64,000 nucleotides of DNA from Pagrus major (taxonomy: Eukaryota; Chordata; Actinopteri; Spariformes; Sparidae), in assembly GCF_040436345.1 (NCBI RefSeq), contig NC_133219.1:21293458-21357457 (forward strand), given 5' to 3'. The notes under the pieces were generated by a model. The model made no database searches, was not told where the DNA came from, and saw only the letters and a program-made list of their open reading frames with translations. Positions 34,208 to 47,500 of this stretch are shown here, piece after piece (the first letter of the stretch is position 1; each line of letters starts with the position of its first letter). The position numbers were made by a program, and so were the translations under genes.

Positions 34208-34426
34208 TCTTACCCCTTCTCTCTCTCTCTGCTCCCCATCCCTCCCTCCCTCAAACTCTCTCTCCCTCTTTCACTCTCTCCCTCCCTCTCGCTCATAAGG
34301 ATCTCTCTCAGCGAGCATGACAAGACGTTACTGAGTGGACATGAACACCGGACTCCTGGACAACTGATGACCTGCAGAGGACGGCTCCGCAACTGAGATT
34401 TTCTGCACATTTCTACACACGCACAG
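34208..34426 (+). other. tal2: tal2 5' untranslated exon, pyrimidine-rich
   Basis: It ends at the donor CACAG/GTAAGA, and the start is estimated from the TATA box. A CT-rich tract (CTCTCTCCCTCCCTC type) fills 34219-34293. The intron 34427-35267 is AT-rich with no recognisable element and joins a short leader (35268-35273) before the ATG. A noncoding first exon and a single coding exon match the known tal2 arrangement in vertebrates. Confidence 0.6.
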
Positions 34427-35258
34427 GTAAGAAATCAGTCATATATTCAAGGATGTATTTTTCTTCCCTTGGGGCCACGTGTTTCCGCTTTGATCACGTA
34501 AATAATTAATCAACAAGAATGTGTAATGCAAGGGTATATTTGCTTGTAGCCGTTGTGTAATGTTAAATAAATTATGTTCATTTATAGCAGACTTTGCAAT
34601 CAGAAGAACAAATTATCATTTTATAATGATAATTTTAGAAATGTTTTTCTTAAAAAGCAAACTCAGTATTTAGCATTTAATAGCATGATATAACCATGTC
34701 AAAATGGTTTTAAATGCATTGTAATGCATGATATTCATAAACAGTGTTTTGTGATTCATTATCTGTTTACACATGAGCCTCCACTTATGGGTGTCCACAG
34801 GAAGAGTTTAAATTATTGACAAATATCTGCTTATAACTAAAAGTTTAAATACTGCTATAAATACTTAATACTTAAGGTTAAATGTTAAATCTATAATTTA
34901 TATCGACAGCTTAATGTCTGGTATAAGCAAACAAAATCTATATAAAGAGGGAAAATATGAGGCTTGTGTTTAGCAGAAAACAGCAGCAAATGACAAAATT
35001 AACTCTGATAAATGAATTCTATCATCATGTGTTATGTGGCCAGTTTTTCTGCTCCAGGCTTACATTTACTTCATCTCCACCTTTCAGTCAGCCACCTCGG
35101 CACTGGGATTATTTTACGTTAAATCACTGAAGGCGAGCATAAAATCTTCCCATTTATGAAACTGGAACTTGCGCATGTTTGGCATTTTTGCTTTAAAATG
35201 TGACTGAAAATGAATTTTTCAAAATGGCTTGATTGCGGATTAATTTTTTATCAACTGA

Positions 35259-35612
<354 letters not shown>

Positions 35613-38600
35613 AACCACGGCCACAAACACACATTCAAAAAAAAAAGAAACTCTTGAGTGGACTTCCTGACCCTTTCCCTGGGTTTAAAAACTGATCTTG
35701 TCCTTTCTCAAGACTAATTTTTGTCTCTGCATTTGTCACCTGTGTGTGACTTGTGTTTCAATGCAGAAGCTGCAATATTGTGTGATATTTGTGGACTTTG
35801 GTTGAACATGTTGGCACAGCCTCCTCAAATATGATTTGCAGGTGAAAATTCATTTGTATTTTGCATGGATGTGTAAAAACCTGGATGTACAATATTCCCT
35901 TCATGTCCTCGTGTTAATATTCCTTGTTTCCGGCTGCCTGGAACTAATTTAGTTTTGCAATGAGAGGGTGTTTTTGCTGATGAGGAAAATGGAGGGGATT
36001 AAGGAATTTCTCATTTCAAGCGATAGATTCAGCAAAGCATTTGAATAGATAATGGCTCAGCCAATTCTCCAGACTGCAATCGTCTCAAAATAGCCAAGGG
36101 CACTTTTTTTTTTATCGACATGCTGTTTTTTTTACCCGAGAAGACTAAATCTGACCTTTACTTTCATTTATCAAGGTTATGTGACTTCAGAAGAATCAGT
36201 TCTGAGACGGACCGTTTCTCATTCCTTTTACATAACAATGTTTTTGTTGATTACTGACTTGCTGCACTGAGGGTTGGGCTGAGGAAATTCGGCAAAACTG
36301 ACAATCCTCTTGCAGTAATTACATGCTTCACCTCACTAATATCTTCTTATTTAAATGTGTTTTCGTTTGAGTTTTTGTAAAATACGCATGTCATACAGCC
36401 AAAGATTATGAATTGATTGTCGACTGTGAAGTGTGCTAATTATCTTCTGATACCTCTTTTGTAAGTTATTTTGGTTTGCTTGTGAATATACAGTATGTTA
36501 TTTATTTGAACTATTTATTTATTAAATGATTTGTTAAAAAAACAAACCCTTTATGAAATTGTTTTTACTCCAATAGTTACACACGCAAAAGTATTTTTTT
36601 AAAGCAGCTGAACATTGAACTTCTGAGCACTACTAACTTAATCTAATCATGTTTTGAGTTGTAGTTTGTTCTCACTGAAAAAACTAAAAAAGTATAATAA
36701 GAATACCCACAATACAATTCACAAATGAAATGGAGGAGCTGCACACAGCTGAAAAATAAATAAATAAATATTGTGGTAAGACAGCTCCAGGAAAAACAAA
36801 GAAAGAAAAATTGACGATTACATTCTTGGAAAAACATTTGATTGAAATGTATCAGCACACATACTGCATTATTTCCTGTTAGTATAAACAGTTAATGTAC
36901 AAAAAAACCCACTTAACTGGAAAAACAGTATGCAAAGACTATTTAGTATGTAGTGTAGAGATTATTTCACACTGTGTAAGACACAAGGGATCTGAAGTAA
37001 AGAGCAGAGCTGCTGCCTCTTTGTTCGTGCTCAATAAGCCCAGAAACATTGGTCCACAAGTCCTGTGATGACCGTGTGGACACAAAGCTGACCTCTGCTC
37101 TCCGTTCACTGACCAGAGGCCTGAGAGAAGAGCGCTAAAAGTGACAGCTTAACTTGTGACCCGAGGGTCGGTGGTCATTCTGGAGTCAAACACTGCCCAG
37201 TTGACCAACGTGCAGATGGAGTTTTCTTCAGTAAAATGCCACTTTGTTACTGCACATGGAGTTTGATAGCACTGATGTCATAAATATTAAGTATAAATGC
37301 AGGAATTAAAGATGAGCCCACTGTTTACTCTTGGGATTTATTATTGAGTAATCTATAATCTGTATTTATATATTTGTGTGAAATGCATTCTTTTGCATCT
37401 CTTAATATTTTGGATCTTTTATTTCATTGTTACTCGGATGCAGACGCTTATTACTTTTTTCTGTTGTAGTTTGATGTTTTGTAGCTCCAGCACCTCAGCT
37501 AAGTTTGACACCGGATGAGCAGTATTTTTTCTTTAATTTTGAATTTCGCCTTTACCCGAAATTAACGTGACCGAGGGTCTACCCTCAATGATATTCTAGT
37601 TTGAATAAGGATAATTTCCAAAATATGCTTTTTTTCCCCCTATTAATCGATTAATTGTTTAGTCTAAAAAAAATAGTGAAAAATGCACATTATAATTTCC
37701 AAGAGTTCAAAGTGACATTACTTGTTTTGCAGAAAAAACTGTCAAAAACAAAAGATATAGTTAATATAACATAAAAAACAAAGAAAAGCTTAAGATGCTC
37801 ACACTAGAGTAAGACTTCCACTTGTTCCATGATTAAAGAAGTTGCTGATTAATTTTCTGCCAATCAACAAACTGATCAATGGACTATCTGTTTCTGCTTC
37901 CTCCAATACCAGCAGTTTTGTTTGCAGCCGTCTCCATTTAAACCGAGGTCAGACATTTACATGCCTAATCGCTTATTGTGACTGTAGAAAATGTGCCCCG
38001 TTTTCAGGCAAAAGGCTGCAACGAACTGAGCTGAAGAGTAAACACTGAGTTGGTTTCGGGCGCTTTCACCCCGGCTGTTAAACTCTGGCTAATGGTGTGT
38101 AAACGGAGCAGAGGGCAGCTGGACACACTGACTGGAGGCCTGTGGGAACTGACAGGTGACTCTTTGTAAACATGCCAAAATACTAAATAAATCATATTGT
38201 GCTGGGAGAGAGAAAAACAACTGTACAGCAGCAGTTTGTCTCAAGCACGGCATGAATTTGGGAGGTATTTAGATCTTGTGTCATTTCACGGTGAATTGAA
38301 CAATTTCATGGTGAGTTGAAATAATATGAAATAAACCTAGTTACTGCTTATAAAAAGATGGACTTCTTTGTAATAACGGATGTAATAAAAACTGCTCTTT
38401 ATATGTTGAATGTTTTGGCGTAATTCAGATTTGTGCAATGTGCAATTATTCAATCACCATTTGAAACTGGATAGGAAGGCACGTGACAGCTTCTGCACAT
38501 GTGCTGTCAGGCTGTGAAATGCATTTTGCTGATACACCTTATTTACAGAGATCGCCCAATCACAGTATGAGCATTACTGTGACCTCGACTTTCGAGCTGG

Positions 38601-41300
38601 ATTATGAAACCCTGCATTGAAAATAATAACAAATCTGTACGCTTCTCATTCCCTCCACCAAGTATATTTTCCTGATTGACTATTCTCTCCCAAGTATGTG
38701 GGTAATCGTCTATTGAGAGCACATTTCCTTATCAGCGTCTAGCACACTGTCTGAATCTGTTATCACAATGGGCCAGATCAGTGCAGGCAGCCCCTCGCTC
38801 TCCCGGCTGAGGCGCCCATGAAAAAGAATTTCTGGAGTTGGGTGCCAACCGATAGGCCCTGAGCTCTTTATCCCCTTAAAGCCAATTCACACTCTGCATG
38901 TTTAAATATCTCAGCTCAACCCCTGCCCTCCCACTCCCGTCATGCACTCGAACCCCCCTCCTTCTTTCCCTTTCCTCTCGCTCTCTCTCACCCCCTCCAC
39001 GGCTGCAAGTCCAAGCGTGGACTGTCGTCGCGGCCGACCTGGAGCCCGGATGGGTGGGTGGGATGCAGGTGCAGGCTGGTTGGAGGGTGAGAGAGGAGGG
39101 GAGTCATCCATTGTTGGGCTGGACAGCACCCTCTCTCCTCTGGAGCACCCTCTGATGGGGGAGCCCACTGACAATCACGCATCCTAATCTGATTATGCAA
39201 ATATCTACTTCAAAAAGCAATACGCTGTAACCCCTACTCTGTGGTGGAAAGACAGAGTGAGGAAGACGGATGGAAGGAGAGGATGCAGCAGGAATGTAGA
39301 GAGGGAAGCGTAGATGGATGAATTCCCAAGAAAATTAAATACAAGGGCGAAATGCTGTTAGACTCAATGATTTCACAATTCTTTACGTAACACCCTGATA
39401 TACCGTACCACCAGGGGAGGTCTGAGAACAACACAGTATACACTTACACACTCTGAATGGCCACTGACTCCCTCAACAGGGCATTGAATTCAATATTCAA
39501 ATGCTTATTGTTTTTCCAGACGCTCCTGAATCCAGCGTCAAAAGGAATCTACAATGTTAATGAGGGGGACAAAGTACCCGCAGTTAAGATTTAGACGCCC
39601 AAACAGTCCGAGGTGACATTTCCCAACAACAACACAGCCTCAACACCACTAGTTCCTAAAGGCACGGTCGACAACCCCCGCCTCCACAATATTCACACCG
39701 AGCTGACCTCTCTGCCCCCAGCAAGTTTCTGACATCAGCTGTCTCATTCTCCTGCTAGATACAGCTCTAAAGCAGGACTACGAGTGCACAGCCATGCTGG
39801 CAGCTCTGTGAGACTGAGGCACCGCAGTACTTATATTATTATTATCACTCATACATGAATGTAAAAGCAGGATTTTACCATTGTAGTTGGTTCAGGTGGA
39901 GCAAATTTAAACTATCTTAAAGAGGACTGCAACTAACAATGATTTTCATTATGGATTAATCTGCTGATTTCTCTAATAATAGATTGATTGTTTGATTTTA
40001 AAAAAAATCGGTGAGGAATGCCGTCACAATTACACACCATTCTGAGTGACATTTTCACAAGGCTTATTTTGTCCAACCAACAGTTCAAACCTCAAAATGG
40101 TTGGGCTAAATAAATTAAAACAAATTAAAAGGAAAAGCAGTAAATCCTAACATTTGTGAAGCGGGAACCATTTAATGTTTTTGCCATAAATGATTAACAA
40201 AATAGTTGTTAAACAAAATTGACTTATCGTCTGTTCAAACAAATTGTTGAAACTGTAGTTGAATATACAGTTGAGTAGTTTAATTTATAACAAACATTTA
40301 TAAGTACTTTATATGTCTTTGTATGCAAAAATCAAAGTAAAAAGTACATTTCCCTCTACAGTGTAGTAGAGTCGATGTAGCAAGAGATGAAAATACTCAA
40401 TACTGGTAAAGTATCTAAAAATTGTACTTAAGTAGAGTACTTGAATAAACGCACTTTGTTACATTGCACCCTGGATGGACTGTTTATGTTGAACATCTTA
40501 TTTAAGCATGTTAGCATGCTAACATCTGCTCATGCCCACAAGTACAACTGGAGTTAGTGGGATTGTTCTTTTGTTTTTGCAGGTATTTCGTCAAAAACCC
40601 AAGTATTGGACTATTATTTTTGTGGCGTTTTGTGCCTTTTTTCCCAGTGTTCTGTTTTCCCTCGTGTTTTCTTGTGCTCCTCACCAGCCTGATTTCTCCT
40701 CCACACCTGTCTTCTATCTGTTTAATTAGCCCAACTACGTATTGGGACATACTAAATCGTTTTCTGGCATTCTAGATAGTATGGTAATATGGGTATTAGA
40801 ATGCAGACCATGACAGCCATGACAACAACTAGTCAGCCTTGTATGTTGTGTACATTTTACATTTTACATACAATGTAATACATTTAACGACAATCAATCC
40901 AACAGTTGTTATATTTCAGTCTGGACCAACATGGTGGCTTGTGTGGCTACTTTTGAAATATGCCTTCAAAACAAAATATTCTATATCACCATTCTATCCT
41001 ACCCCCTAACAATCCTGAAGTAATAATAGTAATAGTAATAATCCCCCTCTCACAAAAACACCACCCTCACTTCAATGGTATGCAGAGGGAACTCTAACAA
41101 TCATGCACATGCACACACAATTTCCTCAGAGTGCCCCAGCCCATGTAGCTGAAATCATTACCCGTTTTTGTCATTTTACTCCACCTCTCCACAGCTAACA
41201 ACTAGAATCTGAGTATCTGGAGTCTGTTTTTACTTTCTGTTGTGGATTTCTAGTACAGGATAGAGACCATTCTTGTTGTTTAGTACTTCCTGTTAACATT
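35613..41300. other. Intergenic DNA between tal2 and the UGT cluster
   Basis: No gene is seen. The tal2 3' UTR probably extends to about 36,540, where ATTAAA (36521-36526) and AATAAA-rich sequence (about 36755) occur. AT-rich interspersed repeats are at 37630-37880 and 39930-40470. A less AT-rich block at 38750-39210 has the look of conserved non-coding DNA and includes the octamer ATGCAAAT at about 39195. Confidence 0.45.
39183..39208. promoter_or_regulatory. Homeodomain/POU-like motif block downstream of tal2
   Basis: CCTAATCTGATTATGCAAAT matches the block at 33354-33381 and includes a perfect octamer ATGCAAAT. The two blocks flank tal2 at about 1-4 kb. Enhancer function is inferred only. 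Confidence 0.35.
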
Positions 41301-41349
41301 ACAGCCGCTATCTTTGTTTAGTTAATGATACTTGGATATTTCTTTTTAT

Positions 41350-41440
41350 CATAGAAGGATCAGGTCACAGCAAACTTCACCGCGGACAAACCAGTACCAT
41401 GAAGCTGGGGCAGCATATCTCTCCTTGTGTTCTGCTGGGT
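41350..41440 (+). pseudogene. Relic of a UGT first exon and leader
   Basis: The sequence ATCAGGTCACAGCAAAC ... GACAAACCAGTACC ATG matches the leader just before the UGT genes. It then reads MKLGQHISPCVLLG, close to the [13 protein letters not shown] start of UGT genes 2 and 3. Similarity stops at about 41440, after which the normal upstream region of gene 1 resumes. Only the leader and about 14 codons remain. Confidence 0.65.
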
Positions 41441-41492
41441 ATGTGTCGTGCAGCATTAAGGGGAGCTACGAGCCAGAGTTCAGTCTTGTAAA

Positions 41493-41504
41493 GTTAATTA
41501 TTAT
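41493..41504 (+). promoter_or_regulatory. HNF1-like site upstream of UGT gene 1
   Basis: GTTAATTATTAT, close to the HNF1 consensus GTTAATNATTAAC, 66 bp before the ATG. HNF1 is a known activator of mammalian UGT1 and UGT2 genes in liver. Use here is inferred. Confidence 0.5.
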
Positions 41505-41569
41505 TTTTCTACAGCACCTTTTAAAAGCTATCAGGTCACATCAGGATTTCCCCCTGACAAACAGCCACC

Positions 41570-44500
41570 ATGAAGCACAGAGAGCGTCTCTCCGTTTGCG
41601 TCCTGCTGGTACTTTGTGTGACATGGAGTGCAAATGGAGGGAATATTCTGGTGTGGTACACTGAAGGCAGCCACTGGATTAACATGAAGCCTGTGCTGGA
41701 GACGCTGGTGGACAGGGGACACCAAGTGACTGTTTTGGTTCCGAGCACGTCCATGTTCATGAACAAAAGTGAGCCTTCCCGCTTTAGTTATGAACCCTTC
41801 AACGTCTCTGTCTCAATGGAGGAAATGCAGAGGATAATGGAAAAGATCCTTCACTTCTCCATATATGAGATGCCTCATATGAGCTACTTAGAAATATACA
41901 TCAAATTCACAGGTATGATGAAGAACAACCTGCTATACTCTTTGAAGTATTTGGATGGCGTGCTGAAATCAGAAACCATAATGAAGAGGCTGAAGGAGGG
42001 AAAATATGACCTTCTCCTGGCTGACCCCATCTACCCTGGAAGTGAGTTAACAGCAGAGATTTTGGGCATCCCCCTGGTTCTCTCCCTGCGCTTTTCCATA
42101 GCCCATAACTGGGAGAGAATGTGTGGTCAGCTACCTGCTCCACCTTCCTTTGTCCCCGGCGCTATGAGCAAACTGACGGATAAGATGGACTTCTCAGAGA
42201 GAGTGTGGAACTTCCTCTTCTACGCACTGCAGGATGCTGTGTTTGATTACATATATTGGCCAGAATTAGATAAATATTACTCTGAAGTCAAAGGTGAGTA
42301 ACTCAGGAACAAGAAGCACTGTGTGTGACAACACATTTTCTATGGACAACACAAAGTTCAAGGATAATTTAATTGCTTTTGATAAATTACAATGATCTTT
42401 TATTGATTTGATTTTGATTTCAATTTGATAATTGAAGTCAATTTGAAAATTATCTATCTCATCTGAAGTATTGGGGATACTTTGCAATGGTTGGCTGTCG
42501 TCCATTACATGTGACAGGAAAACCCACCAGTGCCCGTGAGTTGATGGGTAGAGCAGACATCTGGTTGATGCGAACCTACTGGGATTTTGATTTCCCTCGT
42601 CCGTTCCTCCCCAACTTCAAATTTGTTGGTGGGATCCACTGCAGACCTGCTAAACCTTTACCAAAGGTAGGGCTGTCTCCGCTATCAAAGGTCTACTAAT
42701 CTATTATTATACCACCACAGTATTTCTGATTACACAATAAAGAAAATCAGCCACTAAACTGCTGAGAAAAGAAAATAAATAGCTGGTTGGTTTGTATTGA
42801 GATAATGTTTCTGTTCTTGTAGGATATGGAAAAGTTTGTGCAGAGTTCTGGAGACGCTGGCGTCGTGGTCTTCACTTTGGGATCATTCATCAAGAACATC
42901 ACCACGGAGAAGGCAAACATGATCGCATCGGCCCTCGCTCAGATCCCACAAAAGGTCAGTGGCATTGGAGCACCTTGGCTACAGTGCATGGTCACAGCCT
43001 TTGCAAGTTCAATTCTAGCCAGAGTCACAGGTCGACCTTTATTACATGTCATACCCCTCTCACCCGTTTCCTGCCTGCCTCTCTACTATCCAAAAAAAGA
43101 CAAAAGGCCAAAAAAGAGCAGAGGACGATCTCTATGTGCCAACTGGCATTAACTTGAATGACCCTTAAACCCTTAAACACCCGATCGTATGAGAGTGCTT
43201 TGTTGTATATTTCAACGTTTTAGCTGATTGATTGCAGATTATTTGTACTTTCACATTTCTACTGACAGCTTTAACAGCAAACTGGGCAGTCATTTATTTC
43301 AGTAGAAAACACATTTGCAGGGTCTTGAAAGTATCTTAACATAGGCAAGCCATCAAAGTAAACATTCAGTGGTGTCACATGGCAAAGCAGCTGCAAGCCT
43401 ATGGGTCTATTATATATCATGTTGGCATTCAATAAAAGCCAGCACCTTTGTGCAGGGTTAGAAGTTAATCAGCTTATGATAAGATAGGCGATCAACTGTA
43501 ACACTTGATTTGTAGTTATGTATTAAAGTTATAATGACATGGCAGTTTTTTTCTGGTTGAGTCTGGAAACTGGGACAGGTCGTAAGGCATATATACCATT
43601 TAAGAATTAGCACTCTGTTAGTCTAACAGGGGTTTTGCCATTGTTTAAAGGTGCTGTGGAGATACAGTGGAGCAAAACCAGAGACTCTGGGTGCCAACAC
43701 TAGGTTATTTGACTGGATCCCTCAGAATGACCTACTGGGTGAGTACAACCTTTATAAAAACCTACTGAGGAGGCCTTCACAACAGTAATCCTCATTTAGC
43801 CACATGTCAGCCAAGAGCAAACTGAATAAACCAGAACTGGCCTCATCTCTTGAGAGACCTGAAATTCAGGTGTACAAAGCTTGTTGCATCATACCCAAAA
43901 AGACCCAAGACGTGATGACTGCCAAAGGTGTTTCAACTAAGGGCGCATTCACACCAACAGCAGTTGGTGCACATTAAACAGTCCATTCGAACCAAAAGCT
44001 CTTAGTTCAATTCGTTTTCGTCGGTGTGAAAGCATCAATCGCACTCGGGTGCACACTAAATCAAGCGGACCGAGACCTCCAAAAAGGGGTGGTCTTGGTC
44101 CGCTTGGTCCCTCTGGTGAGAACGCGAACCTGGACCAACTCAGGTATAAACGAAATGTATAAACAGCATAACAGATTCTACAGCCTAGAAATCTAGACCC
44201 TAGCGGTCTGGCTTGTCAGGCTATAGCCTACCTTGTGGGTCTTTGGAAAGGTGCTTGTCTCATCATCACCATGACAGCACTTGTGAAAATAGCGCGTCTC
44301 CTCTCCCTGAAATGACACGCTATACGTCTTCGGCGAATCCAGTACATCTGCAGATTGTTCTCCAGCCGCAGCTCATTCTGAAATTGGATATTTTTGCCAG
44401 AAATGGCTGATATTGACAATATAAAAAGCAAGGACCAGCGCAAGTAACAGTGTACGAACTTGTCGCTCCATTGTGAAAGTCCAAATTGGCGCTTATTTCT

Positions 44501-47500
44501 ACCGGAAGATGACGAAACATCATTCAGACCAATTTTGGTCCGTTTGCATGTGTGAACGCGTACCACACCGCAGTCTGTATGCTACAATGTAACAAATTTA
44601 CTGCCTGGTGCGGACCAAATAATCGAACTAGCGGTGTGAAAGCCCCCCAAGTACTGAGTTAATGGTCTGAATATTTATGGGTCAGGGACAAATAAGGGTT
44701 TGCATTATGAGCAATTCAAAAATGTTTTAAAAGCTTGCATCAGGTTTGCTAAAATGTATATTTTGTATTTATGTTGGTTTCATGTTTCATGTGGTGTAAC
44801 CACAACAAAAGGAGAAATATTAAATATTTTAAATAAGTGTACTTATGAAAACAGTTACTTAATTTTAAAATATCACATGAAAATAGATTTTATTAGGATT
44901 ATTTTAAATTAAAATTGTATGTGTTTTTGTAATATAGAGCAGGACAAATGCTGAAAACACTTTGTTTTCTAAATAATATTTGACAAATTATGTATAAACT
45001 GTTAAAAAATATGTTAATACATTGCAAAAGAGGATTACATCTTATTCCACATGAATTTTCCTGTATATTATAATATTTTTATGAAAAATACTGGTTACAC
45101 CAATTGACACAAACCAGTTACAACACCTGACTATGTTGCTTCTACAGCCAAAGGCCATTGTTTGTTGAAGAAACTGGCACTAAAATCAAGCATGACAGTG
45201 AACAAGGTCAATTGCACTTTTTTTTATTATTTTCAATGAAGAAAAAACTGGTCTCAGGGCAGAATTCGTGTTTTAAGGCAACGTAGTTGGAAGAAAGGGA
45301 GTCAACTGTCTCCTCTGGTCTCAGGGCAGAAGTTGTCTGAGGGCAGGTGAATCCCTCCTGGTCTCAGGGCAGAAGTCGTATTTTTCTGTTTTAAGGCAAC
45401 GTAGTTGGACAAAGGGGAGTCAACTGTCTCCTCTGGTCTCAGGGCAGAAGTTGTTTTGTAGGATTTTGCTCATGGCTGTTTAGTCTCATCTGGTCCCAGG
45501 GCAGAGACCATTGTTTCCCACAATTTTGTCTGAGGGCAGGTGAATCCCTCCTGGTCTCAGGGCAGAAGTCGTATTTTTCTGTTTTAAGGCAACATAGTTG
45601 GACAAAAAGGGAGTCAACTGTCTCCTCTGGTCTCAGGGCAGAATTGTCTGAGGGCAGGTGAATCTCTCCTGGTCTCAGGGCAGAAGTCATATTTTTCTGT
45701 TTTAAGGCAATGTAGTTGAACAAAAGGGAGTCAGTTGTTTCTTCTGGTCTCAGGGCAGAGACCATTGTTTCCCACAATTTTGTCTGAGGGCAGGTGAATC
45801 CCTCCTGGTCTCAGGGCAGAAGTCGTATTTTTCTGTTTTAAGGCAACATAGTTGGACAAAAAGGGAGTCAACTGTCTCCTCTGGTCTCAGGGCAGAATTG
45901 TCTGAGGGCAGGTGAATCTCTCCTGGTCTCAGGGCAGAAGTCATATTTTTCTGTTTTAAGGCAATGTAGTTGAACAAAAGGGAGTCAACTGTCTCCTCTG
46001 GTCTCAGGGCAGAATTGTCTGAGGGCAGGTGAATCTCTCCTGGTGTCAGGGCAGAAGTCGTATTTTTCTGTTTTAAGGCAACGTAGTTGGAAAAAAAGGA
46101 GTCAACTGTCTCTTCTGGTCTCAGGGCAAAAGTTGTTTTGTAGGATTTTCCTCATGGCTGTTTAGTCTCATCTGGTCTCAGGGCAGAGACCATTGTTTCC
46201 CACAGTTATAACTGAGGGCAGGTGAATCCCTCCTGGTCTCAGGGCAGAAGTCGTATTTTTCTGTTTTAAGGCAACGTAGTTGGACAAAGGGGAGTCAACT
46301 GTCTCCTCTGGTCTCAGGGCAGAAGTTGTCTGAGGGCAGGTGAATCTCTCCGGGTCTCAGGGCAGAAGTCGTATTTTTCTGTTTTAAGGCAATGTAGTTG
46401 AACAAAAGGGAGTCAACTGTCTCTTCTGGTCTCAGGGCAGAAGTTGTTTTGTAGGATTTTGCTCATGGCTGTTTAGTCTCATCTGGTCCCAGGGCAGAGA
46501 CCAATGTTTCCCACAATTTTGTCTGAGGGCAGGTGAATCTCTCCTGGTCTCAGGGCAGAAGTCATATTTTTCTGTTTTAAGGCAATGTAGTTGAACAAAA
46601 GGGAGTCAGTTGTTTCTTCTGGTCTCAGGGCAGAGACCATTGTTTCCCACAATTTTGTCTGAGGGCAGGTGAATCCCTCCTGGTCTCAGGGCAGAAGTCG
46701 TATTTTTCTGTTTTAAGGCAACATAGTTGGACAAAAAGGGAGTCAACTGTCTCCTCTGGTCTCAGGGCAGAATTGTCTGAGGGCAGGTGAATCTCTCCTG
46801 GTGTCAGGGCAGAAGTCGTATTTTTCTGTTTTAAGGCAATGTAGTTGGACAGAAGGGAGTCAGTTGTCTCTTCTGGTCTCAGGGCAGAGACCATTGTTTC
46901 CCACAATTTTGTCTGAGGGCAGGTGAATCCCTCCTGGTTTCAGGGCAGAAGTCGTATTTTTCTGTTTTAAGGGAACGTAGTTGGACAAAGGGGAGTCAAC
47001 TGTCTCCTCTGGTCTCAGGGCAGAAGTTGTCTGAGGGCAGGTGAATCCCTCCTGGTCTCCTCTGGAGACTGTCTCCTCTGGTCTCAGGGCAGAAGTTGTT
47101 TTGTAGGATTTTGCTCATGGCTGTTTAGTCTCATCTGGTCCCAGGGCAGAGACCAATGTTTCCCACAATTTTGTCTGAGGGCAGGTGAATCCCTCGTGGT
47201 CTCAGGGCAGAAGTCATATTTTTCTGTTTTAAGGCAATGTAGTTGGACAAAAGGGAGTCAGTTGTCTCTTCTGGTCTCAGGGCAGAGACCATTGTTTCCC
47301 ACAGTTATAACTGAGGGCAGGTGAATCCCTCCTGGTTTCAGGGCAGAAGTCGTATTTTTCTGTTTTAAGGGAACGTAGTTGGACAAAAGGGAGTCAACTG
47401 TCTCTTCTGGACTCAGGGCAGAAGTTGTCTGAGGGCAGGTGAATCTCTCCTGGTGTCAGGGCAGAAGTCATATTTTTCTGTTTTAAGGCAATGTAGTTGG

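Noticed and set aside
45439-46906. Minus-strand open frames in the minisatellite
   Set aside because: They follow the repeat unit, recur with each higher-order block and have no domain; chance openness of a repeated sequence.
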